Notes under the pieces: model-generated
The model's input: only the letters and a program-made list of their open reading frames with translations
Told to the model about the DNA's origin: nothing
The model's database searches: none
In this document: one piece after another, positions 17,585-28,455 of the stretch
Layout: each line of letters starts with the position of its first letter
Position numbering within the stretch: position 1 is the first letter of the stretch
Assembly: GCF_026802175.1 (NCBI RefSeq)
Contig: NZ_CP113797.1
Span: forward strand, 186,001-250,000
From: Thermocoleostomius sinensis A174
GTDB lineage: Bacteria; Cyanobacteriota; Cyanobacteriia; Elainellales; Elainellaceae
Length of the DNA stretch: 64,000 nucleotides
Direction: 5' to 3'
Position numbers and translations under genes: made by a program

Positions 17585-18136
17585 ATGTCACATCAGACAT
17601 CACCTCAGACAATGGTTGAAAAAATTCTAGTGGCCCTAGATGAGTCCCAAAGCAGTGAGCTTGTTTTTGAAGAAGCCTTGACACTCGCCAAGCAGACCGA
17701 TGCTCAATTGTTGTTACTGCATGTTCTATCTACTGATGAACGCGATAACTCTGCTCTGACTTGTTTAGTGCCCTACTCTACCCTCATGACTCGTGAGCAA
17801 TTGGTGCAACATTACCGAGCACAACGTCAACAAGCTGAAGCTGAAGGATTAACGATGTTGAGAGCTTGGGCAGAGATGGCCAAATCTCAGGGAATTCATG
17901 CACGGTTTATCCAAGCGATCGGCAATCCCCGTAACTTGATCTGCGACAATGCCCGCACTTGGCAAGCTGATTTAATTGTGATGGGACGCCGCAACCACTC
18001 ACGTCTGAGTGAATGGTGGACAGGCAGCATTAGTAAGCATGTCTCTTGCCATGCACCCTGTCCAGTGCATGTAGTGCAATGCCAGGAGAGGCCTCGTTCT
18101 AGGCAGTTACAGTCCGATCGTTGGCAATTGGCTTAG
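17585..18136 (+). CDS. Universal stress protein (UspA family)
   Basis: Single-domain Usp of 183 residues beginning MSHQTSPQ before the core strand KILVALDESQSSELVFEEAL. The C-terminal nucleotide-binding signature GRRNHSRLSEWWTGSISKHV follows the G-x2-G-x9-GS pattern except that the second Gly is Asn, so ATP binding is likely but not certain. VSCHAPCPVHVV is the usual last strand. The last 15 residues are a polar tail. It is convergent with the dienelactone hydrolase gene, 27 bases away. Confidence 0.9.
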   Translation: MSHQTSPQTMVEKILVALDESQSSELVFEEALTLAKQTDAQLLLLHVLSTDERDNSALTCLVPYSTLMTREQLVQHYRAQRQQAEAEGLTMLRAWAEMAKSQGIHARFIQAIGNPRNLICDNARTWQADLIVMGRRNHSRLSEWWTGSISKHVSCHAPCPVHVVQCQERPRSRQLQSDRWQLA

Positions 18137-18163
18137 ACGAAAGCCCGGCTATTGACTGTGCGG

Positions 18164-18838
18164 CTAAGCAGCTAAATGGTCCTGAAAGAACGCGATCGTG
18201 CGTTGCCAAGCATCGGATGCGGCTTCGGCATTGTAGACCTCTGGGCGAGTGTCGTTGAAAAAAGCGTGCTCAGCCCCTGGATAGGTGTACGTGTCGATTG
18301 TTTTGCCAGCCTCTCGAATTTGAGATATCAACTGTTCGACAGCTTCCGGCGTCACAAAGCTATCTTGCTCTCCAAAAAATCCCAATACCGGAGCCTTCAG
18401 CCGAGAAAAATTGGGATGGACGTTGGGGTGAATGCCATAAAAATCGACGGCTGCACCAATGCGATCGCTCACCGTAGCCGCCAGTAGTGCCAGTTGTCCA
18501 CCCATGCAAAAGCCAACCACACCCAGCTTTTCGCCCGTAACTGCTTCATGGTTGGCTAAAAAAGTAGCCGCTTGTTCCAAATCTTGCGCCGCCTGCTCAA
18601 TGTTCAGCGCCATTAGCATCCGCCCTGCCTCATCCGGGGAATTGGTTGTCGTGCCTCGATATAGATCCGGAGCCAACGCCACATAGCCTGCTGCTGCCAA
18701 GCGATCGGCTATATCTTTGATGTGTGGCACCAGTCCCCACCACTCTTGCAGCACCAAAATACCGGGTCCTGATCCCGCTGTTGGAACGGCGAGATACCCA
18801 AACTCATGATCTGTTTCCATCATCTCCCTTCTCATCAT
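18164..18838 (-). CDS. Dienelactone hydrolase family protein
   Basis: Alpha/beta hydrolase of about 224 residues. The Cys-Asp-His triad of the family is visible: Cys in GVVGFCMGGQLAL, Asp in FFGEQDSFV and His in PGAEHAFFND. The family cleaves dienelactones or related esters; the natural substrate in cyanobacteria is unknown. The 5' end is peculiar. Two copies of a GGGAGATGATG block, 15 bases apart, give four possible ATG starts (18838, 18835, 18823, 18820). The alignment of the mature fold (FGYLAVPTAG) fits any of them. A longer frame to 18973 overlaps the recG 5' end and is not accepted. Confidence 0.88.
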   Translation of the reverse strand: MMRREMMETDHEFGYLAVPTAGSGPGILVLQEWWGLVPHIKDIADRLAAAGYVALAPDLYRGTTTNSPDEAGRMLMALNIEQAAQDLEQAATFLANHEAVTGEKLGVVGFCMGGQLALLAATVSDRIGAAVDFYGIHPNVHPNFSRLKAPVLGFFGEQDSFVTPEAVEQLISQIREAGKTIDTYTYPGAEHAFFNDTRPEVYNAEAASDAWQRTIAFFQDHLAA

Positions 18839-18847
18839 CTCCCTCGC
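18818..18847. repeat. 15-bp tandem duplication of RBS and start codons
   Basis: On the plus strand CATCATCTCCCT occurs at 18818-18829 and again at 18833-18844, a 15-base period. Read on the minus strand, each copy is a GGGAG ribosome-binding-like element directly followed by ATGATG. The duplication encodes the MMRRE-MMETD start of the dienelactone hydrolase. Confidence 0.75.
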
Positions 18848-19012
18848 TAACAAAGTAAAGAAGCCATGATTATACTGAGCAATCGAATGCGCTACGCTAT
18901 GGCTAGTATAAGCAAAAGCATGGGGGATGAAAGAGAGGAAACAGGCGGCAATCCCCAACCCCAATCCCTCCAACGTCCAACCCCTACCCCCCTACCCCAA
19001 CTCTCAACCTCT

Positions 19013-21499
19013 ATGGATTGGTTGCGTCTGCAAAAAGCACTCTCAGTAGAAGCCGATCGCGGATTTAATGACCTGATGGGTAATGAGTTTCGCTTCAGCG
19101 AATTTCTCAGCCGTAGCTTGAACCAATCCTCGATCGATTTGCCATCGCGATCGCAAGAGAAACTTCAGGAACTTGCCAATGAGTTTGCCACCTATGCCGA
19201 TTTAAGCTTTTCGCAGCGTCAGCATTTGGTTGCTGAAACGCGCCGTTTTTTGCATCAAACGAAGCGGTGGGTCGAGGAACAGGTTGAACTAGAACAGGGA
19301 ATCGGGAATGAAACGCGATCGCGGTCGGTTGCGGTTGTGGCTCCGGCGAGGACGCCGCGCACGAAGCCCCTTGTTGAATCTAAGATGGTCAAACGGGTGA
19401 CATTAGATCAAGCTGTCACTTTTTTGCCAGGAATTGGAGCAAAAAATAGTGAACGTCTGGCTAAGCTAGGGCTACACACCGTGCGGGATGTGCTGTACTA
19501 CTATCCCCGCGATCACTTAGACTATGCTCGACAGGTGAATATTCGCGAATTGGTCCCTGGCGAAACGGTCACGATCATTGCCACGGTCAAGCGCTGTAAT
19601 TGCTTTAATAGTCCGCGTAATGCCAAACTGGTGATCTTTGAGTTGACGGTGCAAGATCGCAGCGGGCAGATGAAGCTGAGCCGGTTCTATGCGGGAACGC
19701 GCTATCGCAATCGCGGCTGGCAGGAGTTACAAAAACGACACTATCCGATCGGTGCGGTGATTGCTGCCTCTGGGTTAGTCAAACAAGACAAATACGGTAT
19801 AACGCTGGAAGATCCGCAAATTGAAGTAATCGATCATTTTAATGCCTCGATCGACTCGCTGAAAGTGGGGCGAGTGGTGCCGATCTATCCGCTAACCGAA
19901 GGCGTTGGAGCCGATGTTTTGCGCAAGGCGGTAGTAGCAGCACTGCCTGCTGTCTCTCAGCTACAAGATCCCCTACCAGAGAAACTACGGCAGAACTATG
20001 ACCTGGTAGGGTTACAAGAGGCGATCGCCAATATTCACTTTCCGCCCAATAGTCAGGGCTTGGATGTGGCGCGCCGACGATTAGTGTTTGATGAATTCTT
20101 TTACCTCCAGCTTGGGTTGTTGCAGCGACGGGCTGCTCAACAGCAAGAGCAAACGAGTATTACCTTGGCTCCAACAGGCAAGCTAATTGAACAGTTTTAC
20201 CAAGTTTTGCCTTTTCAATTAACCAAAGCCCAGAACCGTGTCGTGAATGATATTTTGAATGATTTGCAGAAGCCAACGCCTATGAATCGACTGGTGCAAG
20301 GGGATGTAGGGTCGGGTAAAACGGTGGTGGCGGTAGTAGCAATTTTGGCTGCAATTCAAGCGGGATATCAAGCGGTGCTGATGGCTCCTACTGAGGTGTT
20401 AGCCGAGCAACACTATCGGAAGTTGGTTGAGTGGTTTAATTTGCTGCATCTGCCTGTAGAGTTGCTGACTGGCTCTACCAAATCCACCAAGCGCAAACAA
20501 ATTCATGCAGATTTAGCCACAGGTGCTTTACCGCTGTTGGTGGGAACTCATGCGTTAATTGAAGATCCGGTGCAGTTTCAGCGGTTGGGACTGGTGGTAA
20601 TTGATGAGCAGCATCGATTTGGGGTACAGCAACGGGCCAAGCTTCAGCAGAAAGGTGATTTTCCCCATGTGCTGACGATGACGGCCACGCCTATTCCTCG
20701 CACCTTAGCTTTAACACTGCATGGCGATCTCGATGTCAGTCAGATTGATGAATTGCCGCCGGGGCGCAAACCGATTCAAACCACCCTGCTCTCTGGACGC
20801 GATCGATCCCATGCTTATGATCTAATTCGCCGAGAAGTGGCGCAGGGACGGCAGGTGTACGTGGTGCTGCCGCTGGTGGACGAGTCGGAGAAACTAGACC
20901 TGAAATCGGCGATCGAGGAATATCAGCATCTTCAAGAAGGGGTATTTCCTGAATTCAAAGTAGGGCTATTGCACGGGCGCATGTCTTCGGCAGAAAAAGA
21001 CGACGCCATTACCCAGTTTCGCAATCATCAAACCCAAATCCTAGTCTCAACAACGGTGGTAGAAGTAGGGGTGGATGTGCCCAATGCTAGCGTGATGTTG
21101 ATTGAGCATGCCGATCGGTTTGGCTTGTCACAGTTGCACCAATTGCGCGGTCGGGTAGGGCGCGGTGCTGAACAGTCCTATTGTTTGCTTATGAATAGTT
21201 CCAAAACCGAAACCGCACGACAGCGACTAAAAGTATTGGAACAATCCCAAGATGGGTTCTTTATTTCAGAGATGGATTTGCGCTTTCGTGGGCCCGGTGA
21301 AGTTCTTGGTACTCGTCAATCGGGGTTGCCTGATTTTGCCTTGGCCAGTCTTGTAGAAGATCAAGATGTGTTAGAAATTGCTCGAGAAGCGGCTGAAAAA
21401 GTGATCGAAAAAGATCCACGACTCGATCGCTGGTTATTAATGAAACAAGAATTACAGTATCGCTATCAGCGGTTAATGGGCGGTACAATTTTGACGTAA
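19013..21499 (+). CDS. recG: ATP-dependent DNA helicase RecG
   Basis: Branch-migration helicase that reverses stalled forks and processes recombination intermediates. The core (828 residues from the ATG at 19013) shows an N-terminal helical part typical of cyanobacterial RecG, then LPGIGAKNSERLAKLGL, the OB-fold wedge domain (RNAKLVIFELTVQDRSGQMK), Walker A GDVGSGKTVVA, Walker B VVIDEQHRFGV, TMTATPIPRTLA, the VSTTVVEVGVDVPNASVM motif and the QLRGRVGRG motif VI. An in-frame ATG at 18866 would add 49 residues, but much of that stretch (about 18946-19010) is CCCCAA-type repeat resembling intergenic DNA, so MDWLRLQKAL is taken as the start. Confidence 0.93.
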   Translation: MDWLRLQKALSVEADRGFNDLMGNEFRFSEFLSRSLNQSSIDLPSRSQEKLQELANEFATYADLSFSQRQHLVAETRRFLHQTKRWVEEQVELEQGIGNETRSRSVAVVAPARTPRTKPLVESKMVKRVTLDQAVTFLPGIGAKNSERLAKLGLHTVRDVLYYYPRDHLDYARQVNIRELVPGETVTIIATVKRCNCFNSPRNAKLVIFELTVQDRSGQMKLSRFYAGTRYRNRGWQELQKRHYPIGAVIAASGLVKQDKYGITLEDPQIEVIDHFNASIDSLKVGRVVPIYPLTEGVGADVLRKAVVAALPAVSQLQDPLPEKLRQNYDLVGLQEAIANIHFPPNSQGLDVARRRLVFDEFFYLQLGLLQRRAAQQQEQTSITLAPTGKLIEQFYQVLPFQLTKAQNRVVNDILNDLQKPTPMNRLVQGDVGSGKTVVAVVAILAAIQAGYQAVLMAPTEVLAEQHYRKLVEWFNLLHLPVELLTGSTKSTKRKQIHADLATGALPLLVGTHALIEDPVQFQRLGLVVIDEQHRFGVQQRAKLQQKGDFPHVLTMTATPIPRTLALTLHGDLDVSQIDELPPGRKPIQTTLLSGRDRSHAYDLIRREVAQGRQVYVVLPLVDESEKLDLKSAIEEYQHLQEGVFPEFKVGLLHGRMSSAEKDDAITQFRNHQTQILVSTTVVEVGVDVPNASVMLIEHADRFGLSQLHQLRGRVGRGAEQSYCLLMNSSKTETARQRLKVLEQSQDGFFISEMDLRFRGPGEVLGTRQSGLPDFALASLVEDQDVLEIAREAAEKVIEKDPRLDRWLLMKQELQYRYQRLMGGTILT

Positions 21500-21553
21500 A
21501 TTCTTAACGTAACTATTTCATTGAGAATCTAGCGTTTCTTTCCTTTTTCCTCG

Positions 21554-22381
21554 TTAGCATTTCTCTTTATCCTTCTTGAGTTTGTTACTTAACGTCACCC
21601 AGTTTTCTACGCTCAGGTTTTCGGCGCGCACTTGGGCATTTAGATTCATGTCTTCCAATAGAACAGAGAGCCGATCGCGATCGATTACGCTTTGTAGATT
21701 ATTGCGCAGCATTTTGCGCTTGGTTGCAAACCCCAATTTGACGAGCGTCTCCAACCAACGGGGATCAGTGGCGATAGGTTGAAACAATCGAGGAATCAGC
21801 TTGACGACGGCGGAATCGACTTTGGGTGGCGGCTGAAAAGCTTTAGCCGGGACATGGCACACCCACTGACAATCGGCAAGATACTGCACCCGCACAGTTA
21901 GCGCCCCAAAGGTTTTGGAGTTGGGTTGAGCGCACAGGCGATCAGCCACTTCCTTTTGCAGCAACAGCACGATCGCCTCAAATGGTTTGGGGTTGGGCGC
22001 GGCGATCGTTCCCAACAGTTTTTCTAGAATGGGCCCAGTGATGTTATAGGGGATGTTGGCGACGACTTTGTTGGGGGATTGAAATTGAGGCAAATCCCGC
22101 AGTGTCATGTCCAAATCCAAGCTGAGAATGTCACCTTCTAGCAGTAGAAAATTTCCCGAGCGATCGAACTGTTGACGCAACGACGGCAGTAAGTCGCGAT
22201 CGAGTTCCACAGCAACGACAGACTGTGCCAGCGGCAGCAATGTTCGCGTCAACACCCCCGTCCCGGGCCCAATTTCCAAGACGCGATCGGTGGGTGTCAA
22301 GGCAGCGGCTTGCACAATCTGCGTTAGGGCCTTCTCGCTGCGCAGCCAGTGCTGTCCAAATCGTTTACGGGGCTGAATCAT
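21554..22381 (-). CDS. rsmA: 16S rRNA dimethyladenosine transferase RsmA (KsgA)
   Basis: Dimethylates two adjacent adenosines near the 3' end of 16S rRNA, a late ribosome-assembly checkpoint. The 275-residue protein has the N-terminal RKRFGQHWL signature, SAM motif I LEIGPGTGVLT, acidic motif II VAVELDRDL, catalytic motif IV VANIPYNITGPIL, and the C-terminal helical domain (LVKLGFATKRKMLRNNL). It is divergent from the peptidase gene with only 50 bases between starts, so the two promoters overlap or face each other closely. Confidence 0.96.
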   Translation of the reverse strand: MIQPRKRFGQHWLRSEKALTQIVQAAALTPTDRVLEIGPGTGVLTRTLLPLAQSVVAVELDRDLLPSLRQQFDRSGNFLLLEGDILSLDLDMTLRDLPQFQSPNKVVANIPYNITGPILEKLLGTIAAPNPKPFEAIVLLLQKEVADRLCAQPNSKTFGALTVRVQYLADCQWVCHVPAKAFQPPPKVDSAVVKLIPRLFQPIATDPRWLETLVKLGFATKRKMLRNNLQSVIDRDRLSVLLEDMNLNAQVRAENLSVENWVTLSNKLKKDKEKC

Positions 22382-22431
22382 GACACTGTGATGGATACGT
22401 TCCTACGATACGCCATAATAGAACGTCGGTT

Positions 22432-24387
22432 ATGGCCATTTCCCTTACTTGCAGTCGTTTTATTAACATGGTAGGAGCCGCAGTCACGCAGGGCGATCGC
22501 GCCATCCGAGCCACTCTTGCCCGTCGCTGGTTTGGATTGGATGGACAAGGTATCACGATCGGCATTATTTCGGACAGTTTCAATGTCTTGAGAGCGGCGC
22601 GGCGGGATGTGCGTCAGGGCGATCTCCCCGGTCTCAGCAATCCCAATGGCTACATCCGCCCGGTGCGAGTGTTGCAAGATGCGGTGTTTGGTTCTGACGA
22701 AGGACGAGCACTAGCCCAAATCATTCATGATATCGCGCCCGGCGCGGAGTTGCTGTTTCACACCACTGGCAATACTGAACAGGACTTTGCAACGGCTGTG
22801 CGATCGCTGACCCATGCCGGAGCCAACATTATTGTCGATGACATTCTGTTTGCCACATCCACCTTTTTTCAAGATGGCATTCCGGCCCAAGCAGTAGATG
22901 AAGCAACCCGACGAGGCGTTGTCTATGTCACAGCGGCAGGGAATAATGGCGATCGATCCTACGAAAGCCCATTTCGTGCTGGTCCTCAGTTCACCTTTCG
23001 CGGTAGCACCTACGAAGCTCACGATTTTGATACAGGCACTGGCGTGGATCTGTTTCAAGATATTCGGATTCCAACCGGAAATGCGATCGATCTGATTTTG
23101 AACTGGGATCAAGCCTCTGGACAGGTTGAAACCGATTTAGAGCTATTCCTCCTAGACCGACCACAGCTACCTGGAACTGGTAGTCGGGTTTTAGATGAAG
23201 GCACCCTGTTACGCGGTCGAGAGGCTGATCCGGCTAGACGGGTGGGTTACAGACCTCTGCGGAGCGAAGAAACGGTTTACCTGATGATTGCTCGTCGTAT
23301 TGAGGGCAATGGCACGGCTCCTAATACCCTCAAATGGATTAGTTTTGCCAATAACCGCGATAACCGCACCAGCTACCAGTACATCACCGATGGTACGGGC
23401 AGTTCCACTATCTACGGCCATCAAAACGCCGCAGGGGCTATTACCGTAGGAGCCGTTCCGTTTCGCCAAACTCCTGCCTATGGAAATCGAGCATTGTCTC
23501 TGGAACGTTATTCCAGTACGGGGGGAGTTGGCATTCTGTTTGATGCCCAGGGCGATCGCTTAACATCACCGGACGTTCGCCAAAAACCAGATGTTCTGGC
23601 TCCAACGCGGGTCAAAACAACGGTGGCAGGCTTTCGATCGTTTTTTGGCACGTCTGCGGCGGCCCCCCATGTTGCGGCGTTGGCAGCACTGATGTTGCAG
23701 CGAGCGGGAAGGCACGGGCGCTTAACCCCAGCCCAAATTCTGGCCGCCTTACGCAGTGGGACAATTCCCTTGTCTATTGTGCCCAACAATTTTCCCGATG
23801 GCGTAGGCTTGGTGCAAGCAAATGCTGCTGTGTTGCGGGCTTCACTCAATGAGATCATGGGCACCGAAGCAGACGATCGCTTGCTGGGCACCGAAGCGGC
23901 TGACAACCTGGTCGGGCGGGGTGGCAACGACCAGTTATTTGGCGGCAACGGCTTTGATGCGCTGTTTGGGGAAGCTGGCAATGATCGATTGCAGAGCGAT
24001 GGTGGCAATGATTACTTGTTGGGACAGGCGGGTCACGATCGGCTCATTGGGGGACGGGGACGCGATTGGTTGAACGGCGGCGTGGGTGCAGACGAGTTGC
24101 GGGGCGATGGTGGCAATGATGTGCTGAGGGGGGGGACAGGTCGTAACCAAGCAGTTGGCGGCAACGGGCGCGATTTGTTTATTCTCGATCGCAACGGCCG
24201 CATGAAAATTGCCGATTTTCAACCCCAGCGCGATCGACTGGGGTTGCCGACTGGCTTACCACTTAGCCAGCTATCGATCGAGCAGAACAAGCACTCTACA
24301 TTGATTAAAGGCTTTGAGCAAACCCTGGCTATTCTAAGCGGTATTCGCAGCGATCAAATAACGGTTGCAGATTTTGTCACGGTTTAG
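22432..24387 (+). CDS. S8/S53-superfamily serine peptidase with RTX calcium-binding repeats
   Basis: Putative secreted peptidase of 651 residues. An N-terminal subtilisin-like catalytic domain (about 30-425) has Asp48 in ITIGIISDSFN, the nucleophile Ser408 in FFGTSAAAPHVAAL, and AAGNNGD (about 168-174) at the oxyanion position. The usual HGTH motif is absent. Its place is taken by DEGRALAQIIHDIAPGA (E90, H98), a pattern known from the 'S53-like' subgroup of this superfamily. From about 478 to 585 there are roughly ten GGNGxD-type RTX nonapeptides that bind Ca2+ and suggest type I secretion; there is no N-terminal signal peptide. The end (ILDRNGRMKIADF) is typical of RTX C termini. Confidence 0.9.
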   Translation: MAISLTCSRFINMVGAAVTQGDRAIRATLARRWFGLDGQGITIGIISDSFNVLRAARRDVRQGDLPGLSNPNGYIRPVRVLQDAVFGSDEGRALAQIIHDIAPGAELLFHTTGNTEQDFATAVRSLTHAGANIIVDDILFATSTFFQDGIPAQAVDEATRRGVVYVTAAGNNGDRSYESPFRAGPQFTFRGSTYEAHDFDTGTGVDLFQDIRIPTGNAIDLILNWDQASGQVETDLELFLLDRPQLPGTGSRVLDEGTLLRGREADPARRVGYRPLRSEETVYLMIARRIEGNGTAPNTLKWISFANNRDNRTSYQYITDGTGSSTIYGHQNAAGAITVGAVPFRQTPAYGNRALSLERYSSTGGVGILFDAQGDRLTSPDVRQKPDVLAPTRVKTTVAGFRSFFGTSAAAPHVAALAALMLQRAGRHGRLTPAQILAALRSGTIPLSIVPNNFPDGVGLVQANAAVLRASLNEIMGTEADDRLLGTEAADNLVGRGGNDQLFGGNGFDALFGEAGNDRLQSDGGNDYLLGQAGHDRLIGGRGRDWLNGGVGADELRGDGGNDVLRGGTGRNQAVGGNGRDLFILDRNGRMKIADFQPQRDRLGLPTGLPLSQLSIEQNKHSTLIKGFEQTLAILSGIRSDQITVADFVTV

Positions 24388-24475
24388 GGGCAGTTCGCGA
24401 ACTGGCTTTACTAAGGTTTTCTGAGATTAGCCCGCCAAACTGTTACAGATTGCAACATAATAAGATGAGGAATAA

Positions 24476-25954
<1,479 letters not shown>

Positions 25955-26125
25955 GAATCTACCGAATCTTGTTCGGTGAGCCAGGAGTTGTTCGTGTTGT
26001 GATCCCTCTCCATAGGAGAATAACTAACAGGCAAGTAGTGAAGGGCGACGGGTTTTCTGAACAACTTCCTGCCTATCGCCCATTGCTAATTGCTTTGCCA
26101 AAACTAACCCTCCGCTTGCGATGTG

Positions 26126-27055
26126 ATGCTGCAATTGCCTGAATCTCCCCGTGTATCTTCTTTGGACTCCTTAAAGGATGCCTACGAGCGTTGTCGCCAA
26201 ATTACGGCCGAATTCTCCAAAACGTTCTATCTGGGCACTTTGCTGATGCCAGAGGAGAAGCGACGAGCAATCTGGGCGATCTATGTTTGGTGTCGGCGCA
26301 CTGATGAGCTAGTCGATGGCCCACAATCGGAATTAGCCACCGATGCCACCCTAGATCAGTGGGAGCAAAACCTAGAGTCTATCTTCGCCGGACACCCGAT
26401 CGACGATGTGGATGTAGCTCTGGTTGATACGCTGGAACGATTTCCTGTTGATATCCAGCCCTTTCGTGACATGATCGAGGGGCAGAGGATGGATCTTTAC
26501 CGCAACCGCTATGAAACCTTTGAAGAACTGCATCTCTACTGCTACCGAGTGGCAGGTACGGTGGGGCTAATGACGACGCCTGTCATGGGTGTAGATGAAA
26601 CCTGGAAAACCGCTCCGTGGCATCGCGATCAACCAACTCCCAACCCAGAACCGGAAGCCGTAGCATTGGGCATTGCCAACCAACTCACCAACATTCTGCG
26701 AGATGTAGGCGAAGATGCCCGACGAGGGCGAATTTATTTGCCGCTGGAAGATTTGGCCCGATTTAACTACACCGAAAAAGATTTGTTCAACGAAGTGGTA
26801 GACGATCGCTGGCGGGCCCTAATGCAATTTGAAATCAAGCGGGCCCGCAAGTTTTTTGCTGAAGCTGAACGTGGCATTCGCCTACTTAGCCCCGATGCTC
26901 GCTTTCCGGTGTGGGCAGCGCTGATGCTTTATCGCGGCATTCTCGATGCGATCGAACGTAACCACTATGATGTGTTTCGCCAGCGGGCCTATGTGCCGGG
27001 GTGGCGCAAATCTCTCTATTTGCCGTTGGCTAAGTTGAAGGCTGAGGTACTCTAA
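26126..27055 (+). CDS. crtB: Phytoene synthase
   Basis: Condenses two geranylgeranyl diphosphates to 15-cis-phytoene, the committed step of carotenoid synthesis. The protein has 309 residues from the ATG at 26126 (a GTG lies one codon upstream). Both Asp-rich Mg-diphosphate motifs are present: RRTDELVDGP near residue 60 and NILRDVGEDARRGRIYLP near residue 195, plus the ERGIRLL region. It lies 171 bases after pds; the pair supplies substrate and product in sequence. Confidence 0.97.
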   Translation: MLQLPESPRVSSLDSLKDAYERCRQITAEFSKTFYLGTLLMPEEKRRAIWAIYVWCRRTDELVDGPQSELATDATLDQWEQNLESIFAGHPIDDVDVALVDTLERFPVDIQPFRDMIEGQRMDLYRNRYETFEELHLYCYRVAGTVGLMTTPVMGVDETWKTAPWHRDQPTPNPEPEAVALGIANQLTNILRDVGEDARRGRIYLPLEDLARFNYTEKDLFNEVVDDRWRALMQFEIKRARKFFAEAERGIRLLSPDARFPVWAALMLYRGILDAIERNHYDVFRQRAYVPGWRKSLYLPLAKLKAEVL

Positions 27056-27215
27056 ACCAATTGAGGTTGGTGCTTGGCTATTGGCACAATTCCAATCGCT
27101 TTCTGCCCAAAAACTAGTAGAAGTTAGCCTCCAAACACGCTAATTCTATAGCAGGATGTATTATCTCGCTCATCCCCGATACTAAATAAAGGAGATCACA
27201 CAAGCGAGGGGAGCT

Positions 27216-28364
27216 ATGCTATCGAAAGGATTTGAAATTGAAATGTATACAGGGACACCACAGGGAGAGGTGGTGGGCTTATCTGACAAGATTGTGTCAG
27301 CACTCGATGGCTTTGTGCGCGAACCCGATAGCCGCAATGTGGAATATACAACGGCTCCTCTCTGTCGCTACGATCGCTTGTTGTGTGAGTTAGTGCGACC
27401 TCGGCAGCGCTTACGTGCCTATCTGAAGCAACTGGGAAACTATACGCTCATTCCTGGCAGCACCTTGGCCTTGGGTAACACCGATCGCTTCTTCCGCTCT
27501 GACCCAAGCAATCCTTATCATGATTTTATTGAAAAAACTTATGGCACCACGGTGGTGACAGCCAGTGTGCATATCAACGTAGGCATCAGCGATCCAGAAA
27601 CCCTGATGCGGGCTTGTCGGCTGATGCGTGTCGAAGCTCCCTTGTTCTTAGCCCTCAGCGCGGCCTCTCCCTTCTTAGGCGGTGAGGTGACGGGCAATCA
27701 TTCTACCCGCTGGAGCGTCTTTCCCAAAACTCCGGCTTCTGTCCCTCTGTTTGATAGCCATGCGCACTACATCCGCTGGACTGAAGAGCAACTGGTGCTG
27801 AAAACGATGCAGAATGTTCGGCATTTGTGGTCATCGGTGCGACCCAATGGCGATCGGCGTCCCTACAGTCTCAACCGCCTAGAACTGCGCATTTGTGATT
27901 TGGTCAGTGATCCGATCGCGCTGTTGTCCATTACGGCTCTGATGGAAGCCCGGCTACTGCAACTGATTGCCGATCCGAGCCTCGATCCGCTGACGGCCAG
28001 TCATTTACCGGCTGCCACCCGTGCCGAGGATTTGGTCACTCTGACGGATGCAAACGAAATGGCCGCCGCCCACCACAGCCTAGATGCAGAACTGCGGCAC
28101 TGGCAAGATGGCCGCCCGATTGTGGCTCGTGACTGGATTGAAGCGCTATACCAAGAAATATGGCCAATCGCCAAAAAACAAGGCTTTAGCTGTTTCCTTA
28201 CCCCCGTCAAGAAAATTTTGCGAGACGGCAATGAAGCCCAACGTTGGCTAAAACTCATCGAGCAAGGGCTGGACGTACCAGCGGTTGTGGCCCGATCGAT
28301 TCAGACGACCCTAGAACACGAATTGAGCTTGGCAGATGAATTGTGCCAACCAATTGCTGCATAA
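27216..28364 (+). CDS. gshA: Glutamate-cysteine ligase, cyanobacterial type
   Basis: Predicted first enzyme of glutathione synthesis, joining glutamate and cysteine with ATP. At 382 residues it belongs to the cyanobacterial family, which is distinct from the enterobacterial GshA. The N terminus MLSKGFEIEMYTGTPQGEVV, the block REPDSRNVEYTTAP-LCRYD and the metal/ATP-site region SVHINVGISDPETL are characteristic. NRLELRICDLVSDP and KKILRDGNEAQRWL follow. An AAGGAG sequence sits 24-29 bases before the ATG. The gene stands alone; gshB is not in the window. Confidence 0.9.
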   Translation: MLSKGFEIEMYTGTPQGEVVGLSDKIVSALDGFVREPDSRNVEYTTAPLCRYDRLLCELVRPRQRLRAYLKQLGNYTLIPGSTLALGNTDRFFRSDPSNPYHDFIEKTYGTTVVTASVHINVGISDPETLMRACRLMRVEAPLFLALSAASPFLGGEVTGNHSTRWSVFPKTPASVPLFDSHAHYIRWTEEQLVLKTMQNVRHLWSSVRPNGDRRPYSLNRLELRICDLVSDPIALLSITALMEARLLQLIADPSLDPLTASHLPAATRAEDLVTLTDANEMAAAHHSLDAELRHWQDGRPIVARDWIEALYQEIWPIAKKQGFSCFLTPVKKILRDGNEAQRWLKLIEQGLDVPAVVARSIQTTLEHELSLADELCQPIAA

Positions 28365-28455
28365 CCAAAAAATCAGATGAAGATGCAACAAACTGTTATA
28401 GGATTCCGGGCGCGATCGATAGGATAAAGAATACAGTCGTTGAAGGATAGAAACT

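Noticed and set aside
18839-18973. N-terminal extension of the dienelactone hydrolase (MEGLGLGIAAC...)
   Set aside because: It lies antisense to the recG upstream segment, crosses CCCCAA-type repeat DNA, and is not needed for the fold.
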